This document shows, piece after piece, positions 53,633 through 62,942 of a stretch of DNA of 64,000 bases; position 1 is the stretch's first letter, and each line of letters opens with the position of its first letter. The notes under the pieces are model-generated. The model saw nothing but the letters and a program-made list of their open reading frames with translations, did not search any database and was not told where the DNA came from. Source of the DNA: SAR116 cluster bacterium AG-390-L20 (GTDB taxonomy: Bacteria; Pseudomonadota; Alphaproteobacteria; Puniceispirillales; Marisalimonadaceae); the NCBI GenBank assembly GCA_003278095.1, contig QCHB01000004.1, positions 1 through 64,000 of the forward strand, given 5' to 3'. Both the position numbers and the translations under genes were made by a program.

Positions 53633-55585
53633 TCACTTAACTAAAAATTCTTTGTTTAAAGGTAAAGTAGTAATCATATCTCTAATAATTTTCAACAATC
53701 CGTTTACGTCTAAACCTGCTCTAGCGAGTTGCTCATTTTGAGAGGCATGATCTTGGAAATGATCCGGCATAGTTAAACATCTAATTTCTTTATCATTTTG
53801 ATTAAGTATGCCTTTTGAGGATAAAAAGTGTAAACAATGTGAACTAAATCCACCAGCAGAACCCTCTTCAATTATTATTAACTTTCGATGATCGTTCCAT
53901 AATTTTTGAACTAAATCTGTATCAATGGGCTTAGCAAATCTAGCGTCTGCAACAGTTATTGAATAACTGTCAGTATTCAAAATATCTGCAACCTTTAACG
54001 CAGCTCCTACTCTTGTTCCTAAAGCAAGAATAGCTATATCTTCTCCTTCTCTAACAATTCGACCTTTACCAATCTCTAAATTTTTAAAAGATTCAGGAAG
54101 TTCCACCCCCTCACCTTCACCTCTAGGATATCTACAAAAAATGGGACCATTGCTATAGCCTGCTGAAGTAAAAACCATATTGGCTAACTCACTTTCGTCA
54201 CTTGGTGCCATAATAACTACATTCGGCAAACAACAAAGATATGCCAAATCAAAAGATCCAGAATGAGTGGCTCCATCTGCACCAACAAAACCTGCCCTAT
54301 CAAGCATAAATCTCACTGGTAATTTTTGAATTACTACGTCGTGAATGATTTGATCGTAAGCCCTTTGTAAAAAAGTTGAGTAAATAGCAACAAATGGTTT
54401 TAAACCCTCTGAAGCCATACCTGCAGCAAATGTTACAGCATGTTGTTCGGCAATACCTACATCATAAAATCTATCCTGGAACTTATCTGCAAATTTATTT
54501 AACCCTGTTCCTGAAGGCATGGCAGCAGTAATAGCTAAAACTTTTTTATCTTTTTCAGCAATTTTACATAAAGTTTCTGAGAAAATATTAGTATATGTTG
54601 GGGCATTTGAAGTTGATTTGACAGTATCACCAGTTACAACGTTAAACTGTGACACTGCATGATACTTTTCATGAGAACCTTTAGAAAAAGGATGGCCTCT
54701 ACCCTTTTCAGTTACAACATGCAGCAAGACTGGTTTATCTTGAGGACCATTTTTTAAATTTTCTAATATTTTAACCATAGACTTAACATCATGTCCATCT
54801 ATAGGACCTAAGTAACTCATACCCATTTGACTAAAAATAGTTCCTTCTGAGTTACCAAGAAAATTACGCGCTAGATTTTCTGCTCTTTTTGCAGTTTCTC
54901 CAATTTCTTTTGGAAAAAAATTAACCATCTGTTTAGCAATTTCACGTACATTATTGAATGGACGACTAGATACAACATTAGACAAATAATTACTTAAAGC
55001 ACCTACAGCAGGTGCAATAGACATATCATTATCGTTCAATATAACTAATAAATTAGTTTTAAGAGCACCTGCATTATTCATAGCCTCATATGCCATCCCA
55101 GCACTCATAGCTCCATCACCAATAACGGCTATTACATTATTGGCTTTACCTAGTTTATCCCTTGCAACTGCCATACCTAAAGCCGCAGAGATAGATGTTG
55201 AAGAATGTCCCGCGCCAAAAGGGTCGTAAACAGACTCCGTTCTTTTTGTAAATCCCGAAAGACCGTTCAGTTTTCTCAGTGTAGACATTTCATGTCTTCT
55301 ATTTGTTAAAATTTTATGAGGATAGGCTTGATGCCCAACATCCCATATCAATCGATCATTAGGAGTGTCAAAAACATAGTGAATAGCAATAGCAAGTTCG
55401 ACCACACCCAAGCCGGCTCCTAAATGGCCACCAGTTTTAGAGACAATGTCAATCATATCAGATCTTAATTCAGAAGATAAATTTGTAAGATCTTCTATTT
55501 TTAGAAACTTTAAATCATTAGGATTGTTTATCTGATCAAGCAGAGGCGTAGATATAGACTTTTCGTTTTTATCTTTATTTGACAT
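53633..55585 (-). CDS. dxs: 1-deoxy-D-xylulose-5-phosphate synthase
   Basis: Dxs (650 aa) condenses pyruvate and glyceraldehyde-3-phosphate for isoprenoids. The TPP site GDGAMSAGMAYEAMNNAG and metal-binding DNDMS segment, the DVGHQAYPHK His and the transketolase pyrimidine part (VTFAAGMASEGLKP) are seen. It is followed by tlyA and preceded by ispA, the standard alphaproteobacterial order. Confidence 0.97.
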   Translation of the reverse strand: MSNKDKNEKSISTPLLDQINNPNDLKFLKIEDLTNLSSELRSDMIDIVSKTGGHLGAGLGVVELAIAIHYVFDTPNDRLIWDVGHQAYPHKILTNRRHEMSTLRKLNGLSGFTKRTESVYDPFGAGHSSTSISAALGMAVARDKLGKANNVIAVIGDGAMSAGMAYEAMNNAGALKTNLLVILNDNDMSIAPAVGALSNYLSNVVSSRPFNNVREIAKQMVNFFPKEIGETAKRAENLARNFLGNSEGTIFSQMGMSYLGPIDGHDVKSMVKILENLKNGPQDKPVLLHVVTEKGRGHPFSKGSHEKYHAVSQFNVVTGDTVKSTSNAPTYTNIFSETLCKIAEKDKKVLAITAAMPSGTGLNKFADKFQDRFYDVGIAEQHAVTFAAGMASEGLKPFVAIYSTFLQRAYDQIIHDVVIQKLPVRFMLDRAGFVGADGATHSGSFDLAYLCCLPNVVIMAPSDESELANMVFTSAGYSNGPIFCRYPRGEGEGVELPESFKNLEIGKGRIVREGEDIAILALGTRVGAALKVADILNTDSYSITVADARFAKPIDTDLVQKLWNDHRKLIIIEEGSAGGFSSHCLHFLSSKGILNQNDKEIRCLTMPDHFQDHASQNEQLARAGLDVNGLLKIIRDMITTLPLNKEFLVK

Positions 55586-55617
55586 GAATTAGCTTGAACC
55601 TAAAAATATTCTTAAAA

Positions 55618-56535
55618 TTAATAATTTCTATTTACAGTATATTTAGCTAAAGATACAAGGTTTTCTGACCCATATTGAAAATTTTGAATTAAGTCAATTG
55701 CTTCATTAGATACTTGTAGTGCTTTTTTATAAGCTTTCTCTTTACCTAAAAGTGTAACAAAGTTTGGAGTTTCATTTTTTTTGTCTTGCATGACTGGCTT
55801 TCCAATAACATCTTCGCTACCGTCTAAATCTAGTAGATCATCAGCAATTTGGAATGCTAAGCCAATATGATTTGCATAATTAATAAGAATATTTTTTTGG
55901 TTCTCATTAGCGTCTAATAAAATAGAAGCTAGATGAGAACAGCAAGAAATTAATGCGCCTGTTTTATGATTCTGAATCCATTCAATTTCTTCTAAACTCA
56001 AATTATTCTGAGTGTTAAAATCCATATCAGCTTGTTGCCCTCCAACCATTCCATTTGGACCTATGGCTTTAGCCAAAATAAAACAAATATCAGCTCTCTT
56101 TTGTGAATTTTTAATAAAATTACTATTACTAATAGTTTCAAATGCCCAACTAAATAAAGCATCTCCAGCTAAAATAGCTGTATGATCATTATATTTTACA
56201 TGATTTGAGGGTTTGCCTCTTCTTGTAGGAGAGTTGTCCATTGCAGGTAAATCATCGTGAATGAGAGAGTAAGAGTGAATTGCCTCGATTACTGAAGCTA
56301 TTGTAATTAATTCTTTATATTTTGATTTTGTAATGTCTTTATTATTTATTACACTCAAAAATTTACCTGATTCAACAACTAAAAAAGCTCGTATTTTTTT
56401 TCCACTTCTAATTGAAGAGTACCTCATGGCTTCAAAAAGTTTTGCGTTTAAACCATTACCAAATGGAAGATTATGATCTAAAAATCTATCTATTTCGAGT
56501 GAGTTTTCCTCAAGTTTAACTTTAAAATCAATCAT
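55618..56535 (-). CDS. ispA: Farnesyl diphosphate synthase (polyprenyl synthetase)
   Basis: IspA (305 aa) elongates prenyl diphosphates. The first Asp-rich motif is DDLPAMDNSPTRRGKPSNH and the second DDLLDLDGSEDVIGK; GLAFQIADD is present. The first motif with two residues between the Asp pairs suits a farnesyl/geranylgeranyl type of bacterial class. Starts at ATG 56535 (a TTG lies one codon earlier). Confidence 0.94.
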   Translation of the reverse strand: MIDFKVKLEENSLEIDRFLDHNLPFGNGLNAKLFEAMRYSSIRSGKKIRAFLVVESGKFLSVINNKDITKSKYKELITIASVIEAIHSYSLIHDDLPAMDNSPTRRGKPSNHVKYNDHTAILAGDALFSWAFETISNSNFIKNSQKRADICFILAKAIGPNGMVGGQQADMDFNTQNNLSLEEIEWIQNHKTGALISCCSHLASILLDANENQKNILINYANHIGLAFQIADDLLDLDGSEDVIGKPVMQDKKNETPNFVTLLGKEKAYKKALQVSNEAIDLIQNFQYGSENLVSLAKYTVNRNY

Positions 56536-56563
56536 CAAAGTATCACTACTATTTTAAGAATAG

Positions 56564-56812
56564 TTAATTAGGGTCGAAAGACGTCAGTTTATTTGGAATA
56601 ACTTTACTAGTACCCGAGGATTGTATGGTTTCAACCTTCATTTTGGCTTCATTGAGTTTTTTTTGACAATGATCTTTTAGTTGTGAGCCTCTATCATAAG
56701 CTGCAATTGCCTCATCAAGGGATACATCGCCTTTGTCAAGAGAGTCTACTAGTCTCTCTAGTTCTTTCATAGCATCTTCGAAAGTCATATTTTCTAGCGC
56801 ATCGTTAACCAT
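56564..56812 (-). CDS. xseB: Exodeoxyribonuclease VII small subunit
   Basis: XseB (82 aa) is mostly coiled helix: FEDAMKELERLVDSLDKGDVSLDEAIAAYDRGSQLKDHCQKKLNEAKMKVE. It pairs with XseA (not in the window) to degrade single-stranded DNA. It sits at the head of the ispA-dxs-tlyA set, as in many proteobacteria. Confidence 0.95.
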   Translation of the reverse strand: MVNDALENMTFEDAMKELERLVDSLDKGDVSLDEAIAAYDRGSQLKDHCQKKLNEAKMKVETIQSSGTSKVIPNKLTSFDPN

Positions 56813-56892
56813 AATTAATCAGGGACCTAACATAAAAATTTAATTACAAAATATTAAATAAATTAACTGTTAAGAATAATTTAATCAATAAA

Positions 56893-57837
56893 TTACTTAA
56901 TCATATGAAGTGCGTTTATAAGCTTTCTACTTATATTAGCTTCAAAAGCAGAATGACCTGCATCCTCTACAATTTCAATTTCAGCAGCGTTCCAGGCATT
57001 TGAGAGCATTGATGCCTTAAAAGGCGGACATATCACATCATGTCTTCCTTGAACAATAATAGCAGGAATATTAGAAATGTTTTGAATATTATCTATAATA
57101 AAATTATTAGGTATAAAACAATCATTCATAAAATAGTGAGTTTCAATTTTAGAAATTGCTAAAGCATTATCACCTGATATTGGACGCGCAACGTAATCAA
57201 GTGAAGAGCAAGAATTTTCGTATTCAGCCCATATAGATGCGGCCTTTAAATTAACTGATCTATTATTTACCGTAAGTTGCTTATGAAACCATTCAAGGAT
57301 ATTATTTTTAAACCTTAGAGGAACGTCAGAAATAAATTTGTCATACGCTTCTGGGAAAAACTTTTTAATGTCATATAAAAACCAATTCACTTCCTCATTA
57401 GAACCTAAAAATATTCCTCTTAATACAAAACCTAAACATCTTTTTGGATATTTTATGCCATACAACAAAGCTAGAGTACTACCCCAAGAACCTCCAAAAA
57501 GATACCATTGATCAATATTCAGAAGCGATCTTAAACATTCAATATCTGACAAAAGCGCTTTTGTATTATTATTACCTATTTCAGCATAAGGAATACTTTT
57601 TCCAGAACCTCTTTGATCAAAAAAAATAACTCTAAATATCTTTGGATCAAAAAAACCTTTATGAGAATTTGAAAAACCAGCGCCAGGACCGCCATGCAAA
57701 AATAAAACTGGTTTACCATTCGGATTACCATACTGCTCATAGTATATTTTATGACCATCACCTACATCAAGATAATCATTATGGTAAGAGGGTATAGATT
57801 CAAAAAATAAATCAGATTTACGCTGTAAGTTTAACAT
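56893..57837 (-). CDS. pip: Proline iminopeptidase
   Basis: This 314-aa alpha/beta hydrolase matches PIP: HGGPGAGFSNSHKGFFDP, FFDQRGSGKS, nucleophile GGSWGS, and the C-terminal GRHDVICPP acid loop and AGHSAFE His. It releases N-terminal proline from peptides. It is on the same strand as carD, 12 bp after it. Confidence 0.92.
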   Translation of the reverse strand: MLNLQRKSDLFFESIPSYHNDYLDVGDGHKIYYEQYGNPNGKPVLFLHGGPGAGFSNSHKGFFDPKIFRVIFFDQRGSGKSIPYAEIGNNNTKALLSDIECLRSLLNIDQWYLFGGSWGSTLALLYGIKYPKRCLGFVLRGIFLGSNEEVNWFLYDIKKFFPEAYDKFISDVPLRFKNNILEWFHKQLTVNNRSVNLKAASIWAEYENSCSSLDYVARPISGDNALAISKIETHYFMNDCFIPNNFIIDNIQNISNIPAIIVQGRHDVICPPFKASMLSNAWNAAEIEIVEDAGHSAFEANISRKLINALHMIK

Positions 57838-57849
57838 TTAAAAAATTAA

Positions 57850-58374
57850 TTACGCAGCTTCCTCAGCATTGTCGTCAATTATTTTTTCTAATTTGACAAC
57901 TGCACTATCTTTGTCAGTATTATCCACAGCTGCAAACTCACTTGCCAATCGCTCTAAGGCAGCTTGATACATTTGTCTTTCTGAATAAGATTGTTCGCCT
58001 TGATCATCTTTACGGTACAAGTCTCTAACAACTTCAGCTATAGAGACTAAGCTTCCAGAATTAATTTTAGTTTCATATTCTTGGGCTCGTCTGGACCACA
58101 TTGTCTTTTTAACTTTTGCCTTGCTTTTAAGAGTTACAATAGCTTCATCCATTTGTACTTTACTGGATAAGGTTCTCAGTCCAGATTCATTTGCTTTTGA
58201 TAAAGGCACTCTAAGTGTCATTCTTTCATGTTCAAACCTAACCACAAGTAATTCTAAATCTATATCCTCAACCTTACGATTTTCTGTTCCGATTATTTTG
58301 CCTACCCCATGACTTGGATAAACAACATAATCGCCAGGTATAAAAGAATTAACTACATTTTGATCTTTTGACAA
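57850..58374 (-). CDS. carD: CarD-family transcription regulator
   Basis: CarD (174 aa) binds RNA polymerase and stabilises open complexes at promoters. The N-terminal RNAP-interaction domain shows GDYVVYPSHGVGKIIGTE and the C-terminal helical DNA-binding part TMWSRRAQEYETKINSG. The start is TTG at 58374 with a perfect AGGTGA five bases upstream; a GTG at 58383 overlaps that box. It is downstream of fdxA. Confidence 0.93.
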   Translation of the reverse strand: MSKDQNVVNSFIPGDYVVYPSHGVGKIIGTENRKVEDIDLELLVVRFEHERMTLRVPLSKANESGLRTLSSKVQMDEAIVTLKSKAKVKKTMWSRRAQEYETKINSGSLVSIAEVVRDLYRKDDQGEQSYSERQMYQAALERLASEFAAVDNTDKDSAVVKLEKIIDDNAEEAA

Positions 58375-58506
58375 TTTAATCACCTATATTTTATACTTTT
58401 ATTAAATGATTTTTTAATAATCTAAATTTATTAAAAATAAGAAAATGAAATTGTATCATACTATCAACTCTATGGCTAGAGATAACAGGAAGGAGTTGTT
58501 TTAACT

Positions 58507-58842
58507 TTATATTTCTCCAGGATTTTTTGAACCATATTTTTCAAATTTACCTTCTTCATCAGCGTACTTATTTGCATCTGGTAATGGATCAATTTTCATA
58601 GTAATATTAGGCCAAATTTCTGACATTTCTTTATTATATTCTAGCCATTGATCAGCACCTGGATCAGTGTCGGACTGGATTGCATCAACAGGACATTCAG
58701 GTTCACAAACTCCACAATCAATACATTCATCTGGATGTATTACAATTGTATTTTCACCAATATAAAAACAATCCACAGGACAAACTTCCACACAATCAGT
58801 ATGTCTACAATTAATACATTTATCATTTACTATGTAAGTCAT
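58507..58842 (-). CDS. fdxA: 7Fe-8S ferredoxin FdxA
   Basis: This 111-aa ferredoxin has [18 protein letters not shown] (Cys9, 12, 17, 21, 25) and [12 protein letters not shown] (Cys40, 43, 46, 50). The CX7C spacing in the first cluster indicates a 3Fe-4S plus 4Fe-4S protein. The C-terminal tail is about 50 residues, as in alphaproteobacterial FdxA. Its redox partner is unknown. Confidence 0.95.
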   Translation of the reverse strand: MTYIVNDKCINCRHTDCVEVCPVDCFYIGENTIVIHPDECIDCGVCEPECPVDAIQSDTDPGADQWLEYNKEMSEIWPNITMKIDPLPDANKYADEEGKFEKYGSKNPGEI

Positions 58843-58910
58843 TCTAATTCCATTTTTTTTAGTGTTTAAACTACAAAAAACAGGATTACAAGCTTAGATT
58901 AAATATAAAT

Positions 58911-59306
58911 TTAGTCTCTACCCATTAACTTGTCGGTTTGACGCCTTTCTAACTTAGTTGGACGACCAACTCTATCAACAAATTTAAACTTAGGAGTTAC
59001 ATTAACTTTATTTTCTTGTATTTTTAAGGGAGTGATATCCTCATAATAATTCAACGCTTCTGAAAAAGGACCTCGTCTTTTTGGTATATCAACTACCTTT
59101 AAAATCTTTACATAATCTTGGATTGGTAATGATAACACATCACCAATTGAGATTAACTTGTGCGGTTTTTGAGTTACTTGTCCAGATATTCGCAATCTAT
59201 TAGAAATAATAAACTTTGTTGCTAAATTTCGACTTTTAAATATTCGAATATAAAATAAATAAAGGTCAATTCTGATATTTTTTTTTTCAAAAGCATTTGA
59301 TGTCAT
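58911..59306 (-). CDS. S4-domain RNA-binding protein (HslR-like)
   Basis: This 131-aa protein has an S4 RNA-binding domain, IRIDLYLFYIRIFKSRNLATKFI to GDVLSLPI, and a basic tail ending RPTKLERRQTDKLMGRD. HslR-like proteins bind stalled 50S subunits in E. coli. It lies just after the helicase gene with 4 bp between them, a conserved alphaproteobacterial pair. Confidence 0.92.
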   Translation of the reverse strand: MTSNAFEKKNIRIDLYLFYIRIFKSRNLATKFIISNRLRISGQVTQKPHKLISIGDVLSLPIQDYVKILKVVDIPKRRGPFSEALNYYEDITPLKIQENKVNVTPKFKFVDRVGRPTKLERRQTDKLMGRD

Positions 59307-59310
59307 ATAT

Positions 59311-62010
59311 TTATTTGATCTTCATAGATTTCAATACTGCAAATGGTGATAGAGGGTCTGGCATCTTTTCTTTGTTTTCCTTTTTAGGGCTCGATTTTAT
59401 ATTTTTTTGATTATTTCTAGATTTTTTAACCTTTTCATTAAAGATTTTACTCTTTGTTTTTAGCATTTTCTTTTTACGATCGAATATAATAATTGGAACC
59501 TGATCAACTAAAGTAGAAGGTTCTTCACCAGCTTTAATGTAGCCCATATCATACAAAACTTCTTCCATTTGAATTTTTGTAGATCCTGCAATAGATAACA
59601 TTGTATCATTTATTTTAAATTTACCTTTTCTTGCTTCTACTCTTATTAAAGCTGACAACCTTTCAGCAATGTCCGCCCTTAATGCTAATTTTCCTAAAGG
59701 GACAAAACCTATAGCTCTATAATATTCATTGTTAGCATCTGGATCAATTATTACACTAACCCGACCATCTGGAGGTAATGCATTTAAAGGAAAATTTTGC
59801 TTAAAAACTGACCACAATAAAGCTCTTAACTTGACTGATGAAGGTTTTAAGAGATTAGGTAAATATATAGTTTCAATGCCTAATCTTAATCCCAGTCTTG
59901 CTAAGTTTCTTTTGTCATTTTCTGATAGATTATTCACTGACATAGATAAATTACTTGTTTTGGCTGAACCTAATCCTTCATATACTTGATAAGCTATGCC
60001 CAAAGCTTTTCCAGATAAACTATTATTAACATCGATTTCATTATCTTGAGTATTTTCTATTACGATATCTTGTTTTTGTTTATCTAATATCTTTTGGTTA
60101 TCTAAAACAGGTTTCTCAAGATTAATGGCTTCTGACAAAATTTCTCTAATATTTTCTTGAACAGCTTCGCTTATTCTCAATTCAATTTGCTTGATTTGTT
60201 CGTCAGATAATAGTTCATAATTATTAATATTTATTTTAGGAGAATAAATATCTTCACTATTTAGCAAAGTCGCAACTTTATTGTTTTGCCATAAAATTGA
60301 AGCATCATTATTAAATTTAAATGCTGCATTATCAGACATCAAAAGTTCTCTAACACGTCTTTCAATTTCTCTTGGTAAAATTTTTCTTGCAGCTGTTAAA
60401 ATGGGACCAGCTTTCTCACCTTGAGATAAGGAAGGGATAAAATCAAAGCCATTCAGTGTTCCAACCTCTTCACCTTCTACAAAAACTGTCCCATCTAATC
60501 TTATAACTGCTTCCAAATTATTATGCTCTTTTAATGTTTTATTTAGGATTACAATTCGCTTGTCTACAAATCTCTGCGTTAATCTTCTGTGTAATTCATC
60601 AGACAATTTATCTTCAATATTTTTGGCTTTATTTTGCCAGTAGTCAGATTCGTCTAACCATTTTGTTCTATTGGTTATAAAAGTCCAAGTTCTAATATTT
60701 GATATTCTATTTAATAGGGTATCTATCTCCCCGTCAAAATTATCTAGCCTATTGATTTGGGATTTAATCCAGTCATTATCTAATTTACCTTTTGATAATA
60801 ATAATTCAAAAGTTTTTTCTAGCAAGTTAAAATGCATACCTGACAATGAATTACTAAAATCTGGGATTTGACAAACATTCCACAAGAGAGACAAAGTCTC
60901 TTTGCTGTTAATTTTGCTTTTAATTGGATCTATTTCTGACAAATAATTGAGACAGAGTGTATCTAAAGCTCCAACTTTTTTTCTCATAAAATTAAATGGG
61001 GGATTTGCCTCAAGAGAACTAAACAATTTTTTTAAAGAGTTAAAATCTAATTCAGTATTTCTCCACCATATAATTTTTAAAGGTGAAAAAGAATGACTTT
61101 CGATTTGATCAATCGTGTCTTCATCAAATTTAATATTATCTTCGACAACGCCAAAAGATCCATTTCGACTATGACGTCCTGCCCTACCTGCTATTTGAGC
61201 AATTTCTGGAGGAGTGAGATACCGTGGAGTGTTACCGTCAAATTTTGTATCAGAAGCAAAGGCCACGTGATCTATATCCATGTTCAATCCCATACCAATA
61301 GCGTCTGTAGCAATTAAATAGTCAACTTGACCACTTTGATAAAGTTCTACTTGCGCATTTCTTGTCCTTGGAGAGAGCGCGCCCATAACAATGGCTGCGC
61401 CACCTTTTTTAGTTCTGACAAGTTCTGCTATTTTATAGACTTCAGGCACAGAAAAAGCGACAACTGCCGACCTTGGTTTCAACCTTGTTATTTTTTTTAC
61501 TCCTATATAACTTAAAACTGACAATCTGGGTCGTATTTCTATAGAACATTTTGGTAAAATTTTCTGCAGTAAAGGTCTGATTGTTTCAGCTCCAAGAAAG
61601 ACAGTTTCTTCAGAGCCTCTTGCGTTTAGGATTCGATCAGTAAAAATATATCCTCTATCAGGATCAGCTGCTAATTGGATCTCATCTATTGCCACAAAAG
61701 CAAATGATCTTTCTAATGGCATTGACTCTACCGTACAACAAAAATATTTTGCGTTTGGAGGAATAATTTTTTCTTCACCAGTTACAAGGGCAACTTGAGA
61801 TTTTCCTAATTGTAGAACAGCTTTATCATAGTTTTCTCTGGCTAATAATCTGAGAGGAAAACCTATTATTCCCGAATGATGAGAAAGCATTCTATCCATT
61901 GCATAATAAGTTTTACCTGTATTAGTTGGTCCTAAGAGAGCTTTAACTTTAGAATCATTAGAAAATGAATTTGGTTTTATATTTGAAATATTTTTTAGAC
62001 TTAAATTCAT
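59311..62010 (-). CDS. SUV3-like DEAD/DEAH helicase
   Basis: This helicase of about 900 aa resembles mitochondrial SUV3, an RNA helicase of the degradosome. Seen: LGPTNTGKTYYAMD (Walker A), VAIDEIQLAADPDRG (DEIQ), GMGLNMDIDHVAF, QIAGRAGRH, a middle SUV3-like part and a Lys-rich tail. It probably works on RNA. I take the ATG at 62010; a GTG at 62025 is possible. The helicase, S4, fdxA and carD genes share one strand. Alphaproteobacterial versions lie in the same order. Confidence 0.9.
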   Translation of the reverse strand: MNLSLKNISNIKPNSFSNDSKVKALLGPTNTGKTYYAMDRMLSHHSGIIGFPLRLLARENYDKAVLQLGKSQVALVTGEEKIIPPNAKYFCCTVESMPLERSFAFVAIDEIQLAADPDRGYIFTDRILNARGSEETVFLGAETIRPLLQKILPKCSIEIRPRLSVLSYIGVKKITRLKPRSAVVAFSVPEVYKIAELVRTKKGGAAIVMGALSPRTRNAQVELYQSGQVDYLIATDAIGMGLNMDIDHVAFASDTKFDGNTPRYLTPPEIAQIAGRAGRHSRNGSFGVVEDNIKFDEDTIDQIESHSFSPLKIIWWRNTELDFNSLKKLFSSLEANPPFNFMRKKVGALDTLCLNYLSEIDPIKSKINSKETLSLLWNVCQIPDFSNSLSGMHFNLLEKTFELLLSKGKLDNDWIKSQINRLDNFDGEIDTLLNRISNIRTWTFITNRTKWLDESDYWQNKAKNIEDKLSDELHRRLTQRFVDKRIVILNKTLKEHNNLEAVIRLDGTVFVEGEEVGTLNGFDFIPSLSQGEKAGPILTAARKILPREIERRVRELLMSDNAAFKFNNDASILWQNNKVATLLNSEDIYSPKININNYELLSDEQIKQIELRISEAVQENIREILSEAINLEKPVLDNQKILDKQKQDIVIENTQDNEIDVNNSLSGKALGIAYQVYEGLGSAKTSNLSMSVNNLSENDKRNLARLGLRLGIETIYLPNLLKPSSVKLRALLWSVFKQNFPLNALPPDGRVSVIIDPDANNEYYRAIGFVPLGKLALRADIAERLSALIRVEARKGKFKINDTMLSIAGSTKIQMEEVLYDMGYIKAGEEPSTLVDQVPIIIFDRKKKMLKTKSKIFNEKVKKSRNNQKNIKSSPKKENKEKMPDPLSPFAVLKSMKIK

Positions 62011-62143
62011 TATTCTTACTCGCACATAAAATAGATTAATATAATTCCAAAATAATTCATTTCATATCAAACGTACGTCATCAAAAATTAATATACACTT
62101 TTTAAAATTTTCAATAAGGTAAAATTAATCTTAGGAGAAATAA

Positions 62144-62923
62144 ATGTCTAAAATAAGTCGCAAAGCAGTAATTACAGGAAGTAGCAAAGGTATTGGTAAA
62201 GCTATAGCTGAACGATTTGCTAAAGAAAATATAGATATTTATTTACTTGCATCAAATGAAAAAAATCTACAGAAAACAACATCCGAATTAAAAAGTAAAT
62301 TTAAAGTAAATATACATTATTACGCATCTGATTTAAAAACAAAGTCAGGTTGTGAGAGTGCCATTAAAGCAATTAAAAATGAATTTACTGATTTTGATAT
62401 TCTGATATTTAGCGCTGGAGCTACAAAAAGTGGTGACTTTTTGGAGCAGCCTATTGAAGATTTTGAAGATGGTTTTGCCCTAAAATTTTATAGCGCAGTT
62501 AGATTGTCAAAAGCGTTTTGGCCAACTCTTTCTAAAAATAAAGGATGGATTGTTTCAATTAATGGAGCAATGAGTCATTCACCTGATCCTTTTTTTATGG
62601 TTGGTGGAGCTGTTAATGCTGCCTTCTTAAATTTTTCAAAAGCTTTATCTAAAAAAGGTTTAAGTGATGGTGTAAACGTAAACTCTATTAATCCTGGAAT
62701 GACGTCAACTGATCGTTTAATAACAATCATTCAGAGTAATGCAGATAGAGAAGGTATAAGTTTTGCTGAAGCAGAAAAAAAAGCTCTCAATAATATTGGA
62801 TTAGAAAGGTTTGGCACACCAGAAGAGGTCGCTGAACTGACTTATTTTTTATGTGATCCAAAGATGCGTCATCTCACTGGTACTGAAATTAATTTAGATG
62901 GTGGAAAAAAAACAACTATATAA
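62144..62923 (+). CDS. SDR-family protein lacking YxxxK
   Basis: This 259-aa protein has a good Rossmann start (ITGSSKGIGKAIAERF) and FSAGATKSG, but the active-site region reads MVGGAVNAAFLNFSKAL where YxxxK is expected. The Lys position is Asn158 and the Tyr position near 154 is Gly. C-terminal LTGTEINLDGGKK is normal for SDRs. It may bind nucleotide without being a normal dehydrogenase, or use other residues. AGGAG lies before the start. A TPP enzyme follows after 19 bp. Confidence 0.85.
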   Translation: MSKISRKAVITGSSKGIGKAIAERFAKENIDIYLLASNEKNLQKTTSELKSKFKVNIHYYASDLKTKSGCESAIKAIKNEFTDFDILIFSAGATKSGDFLEQPIEDFEDGFALKFYSAVRLSKAFWPTLSKNKGWIVSINGAMSHSPDPFFMVGGAVNAAFLNFSKALSKKGLSDGVNVNSINPGMTSTDRLITIIQSNADREGISFAEAEKKALNNIGLERFGTPEEVAELTYFLCDPKMRHLTGTEINLDGGKKTTI

Positions 62924-62942
62924 AACGAAGGAAAATTAAATA

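Noticed and set aside
57920-57928. TTATCCACA within carD
   Set aside because: It matches the DnaA box but lies inside a coding sequence and encodes ordinary residues; a chance occurrence is likely.
58460-58485. Hairpin CTCTA-TGGC-TAGAG between fdxA and carD
   Set aside because: The stem is only five base pairs and is not followed by a T run on the coding strand.
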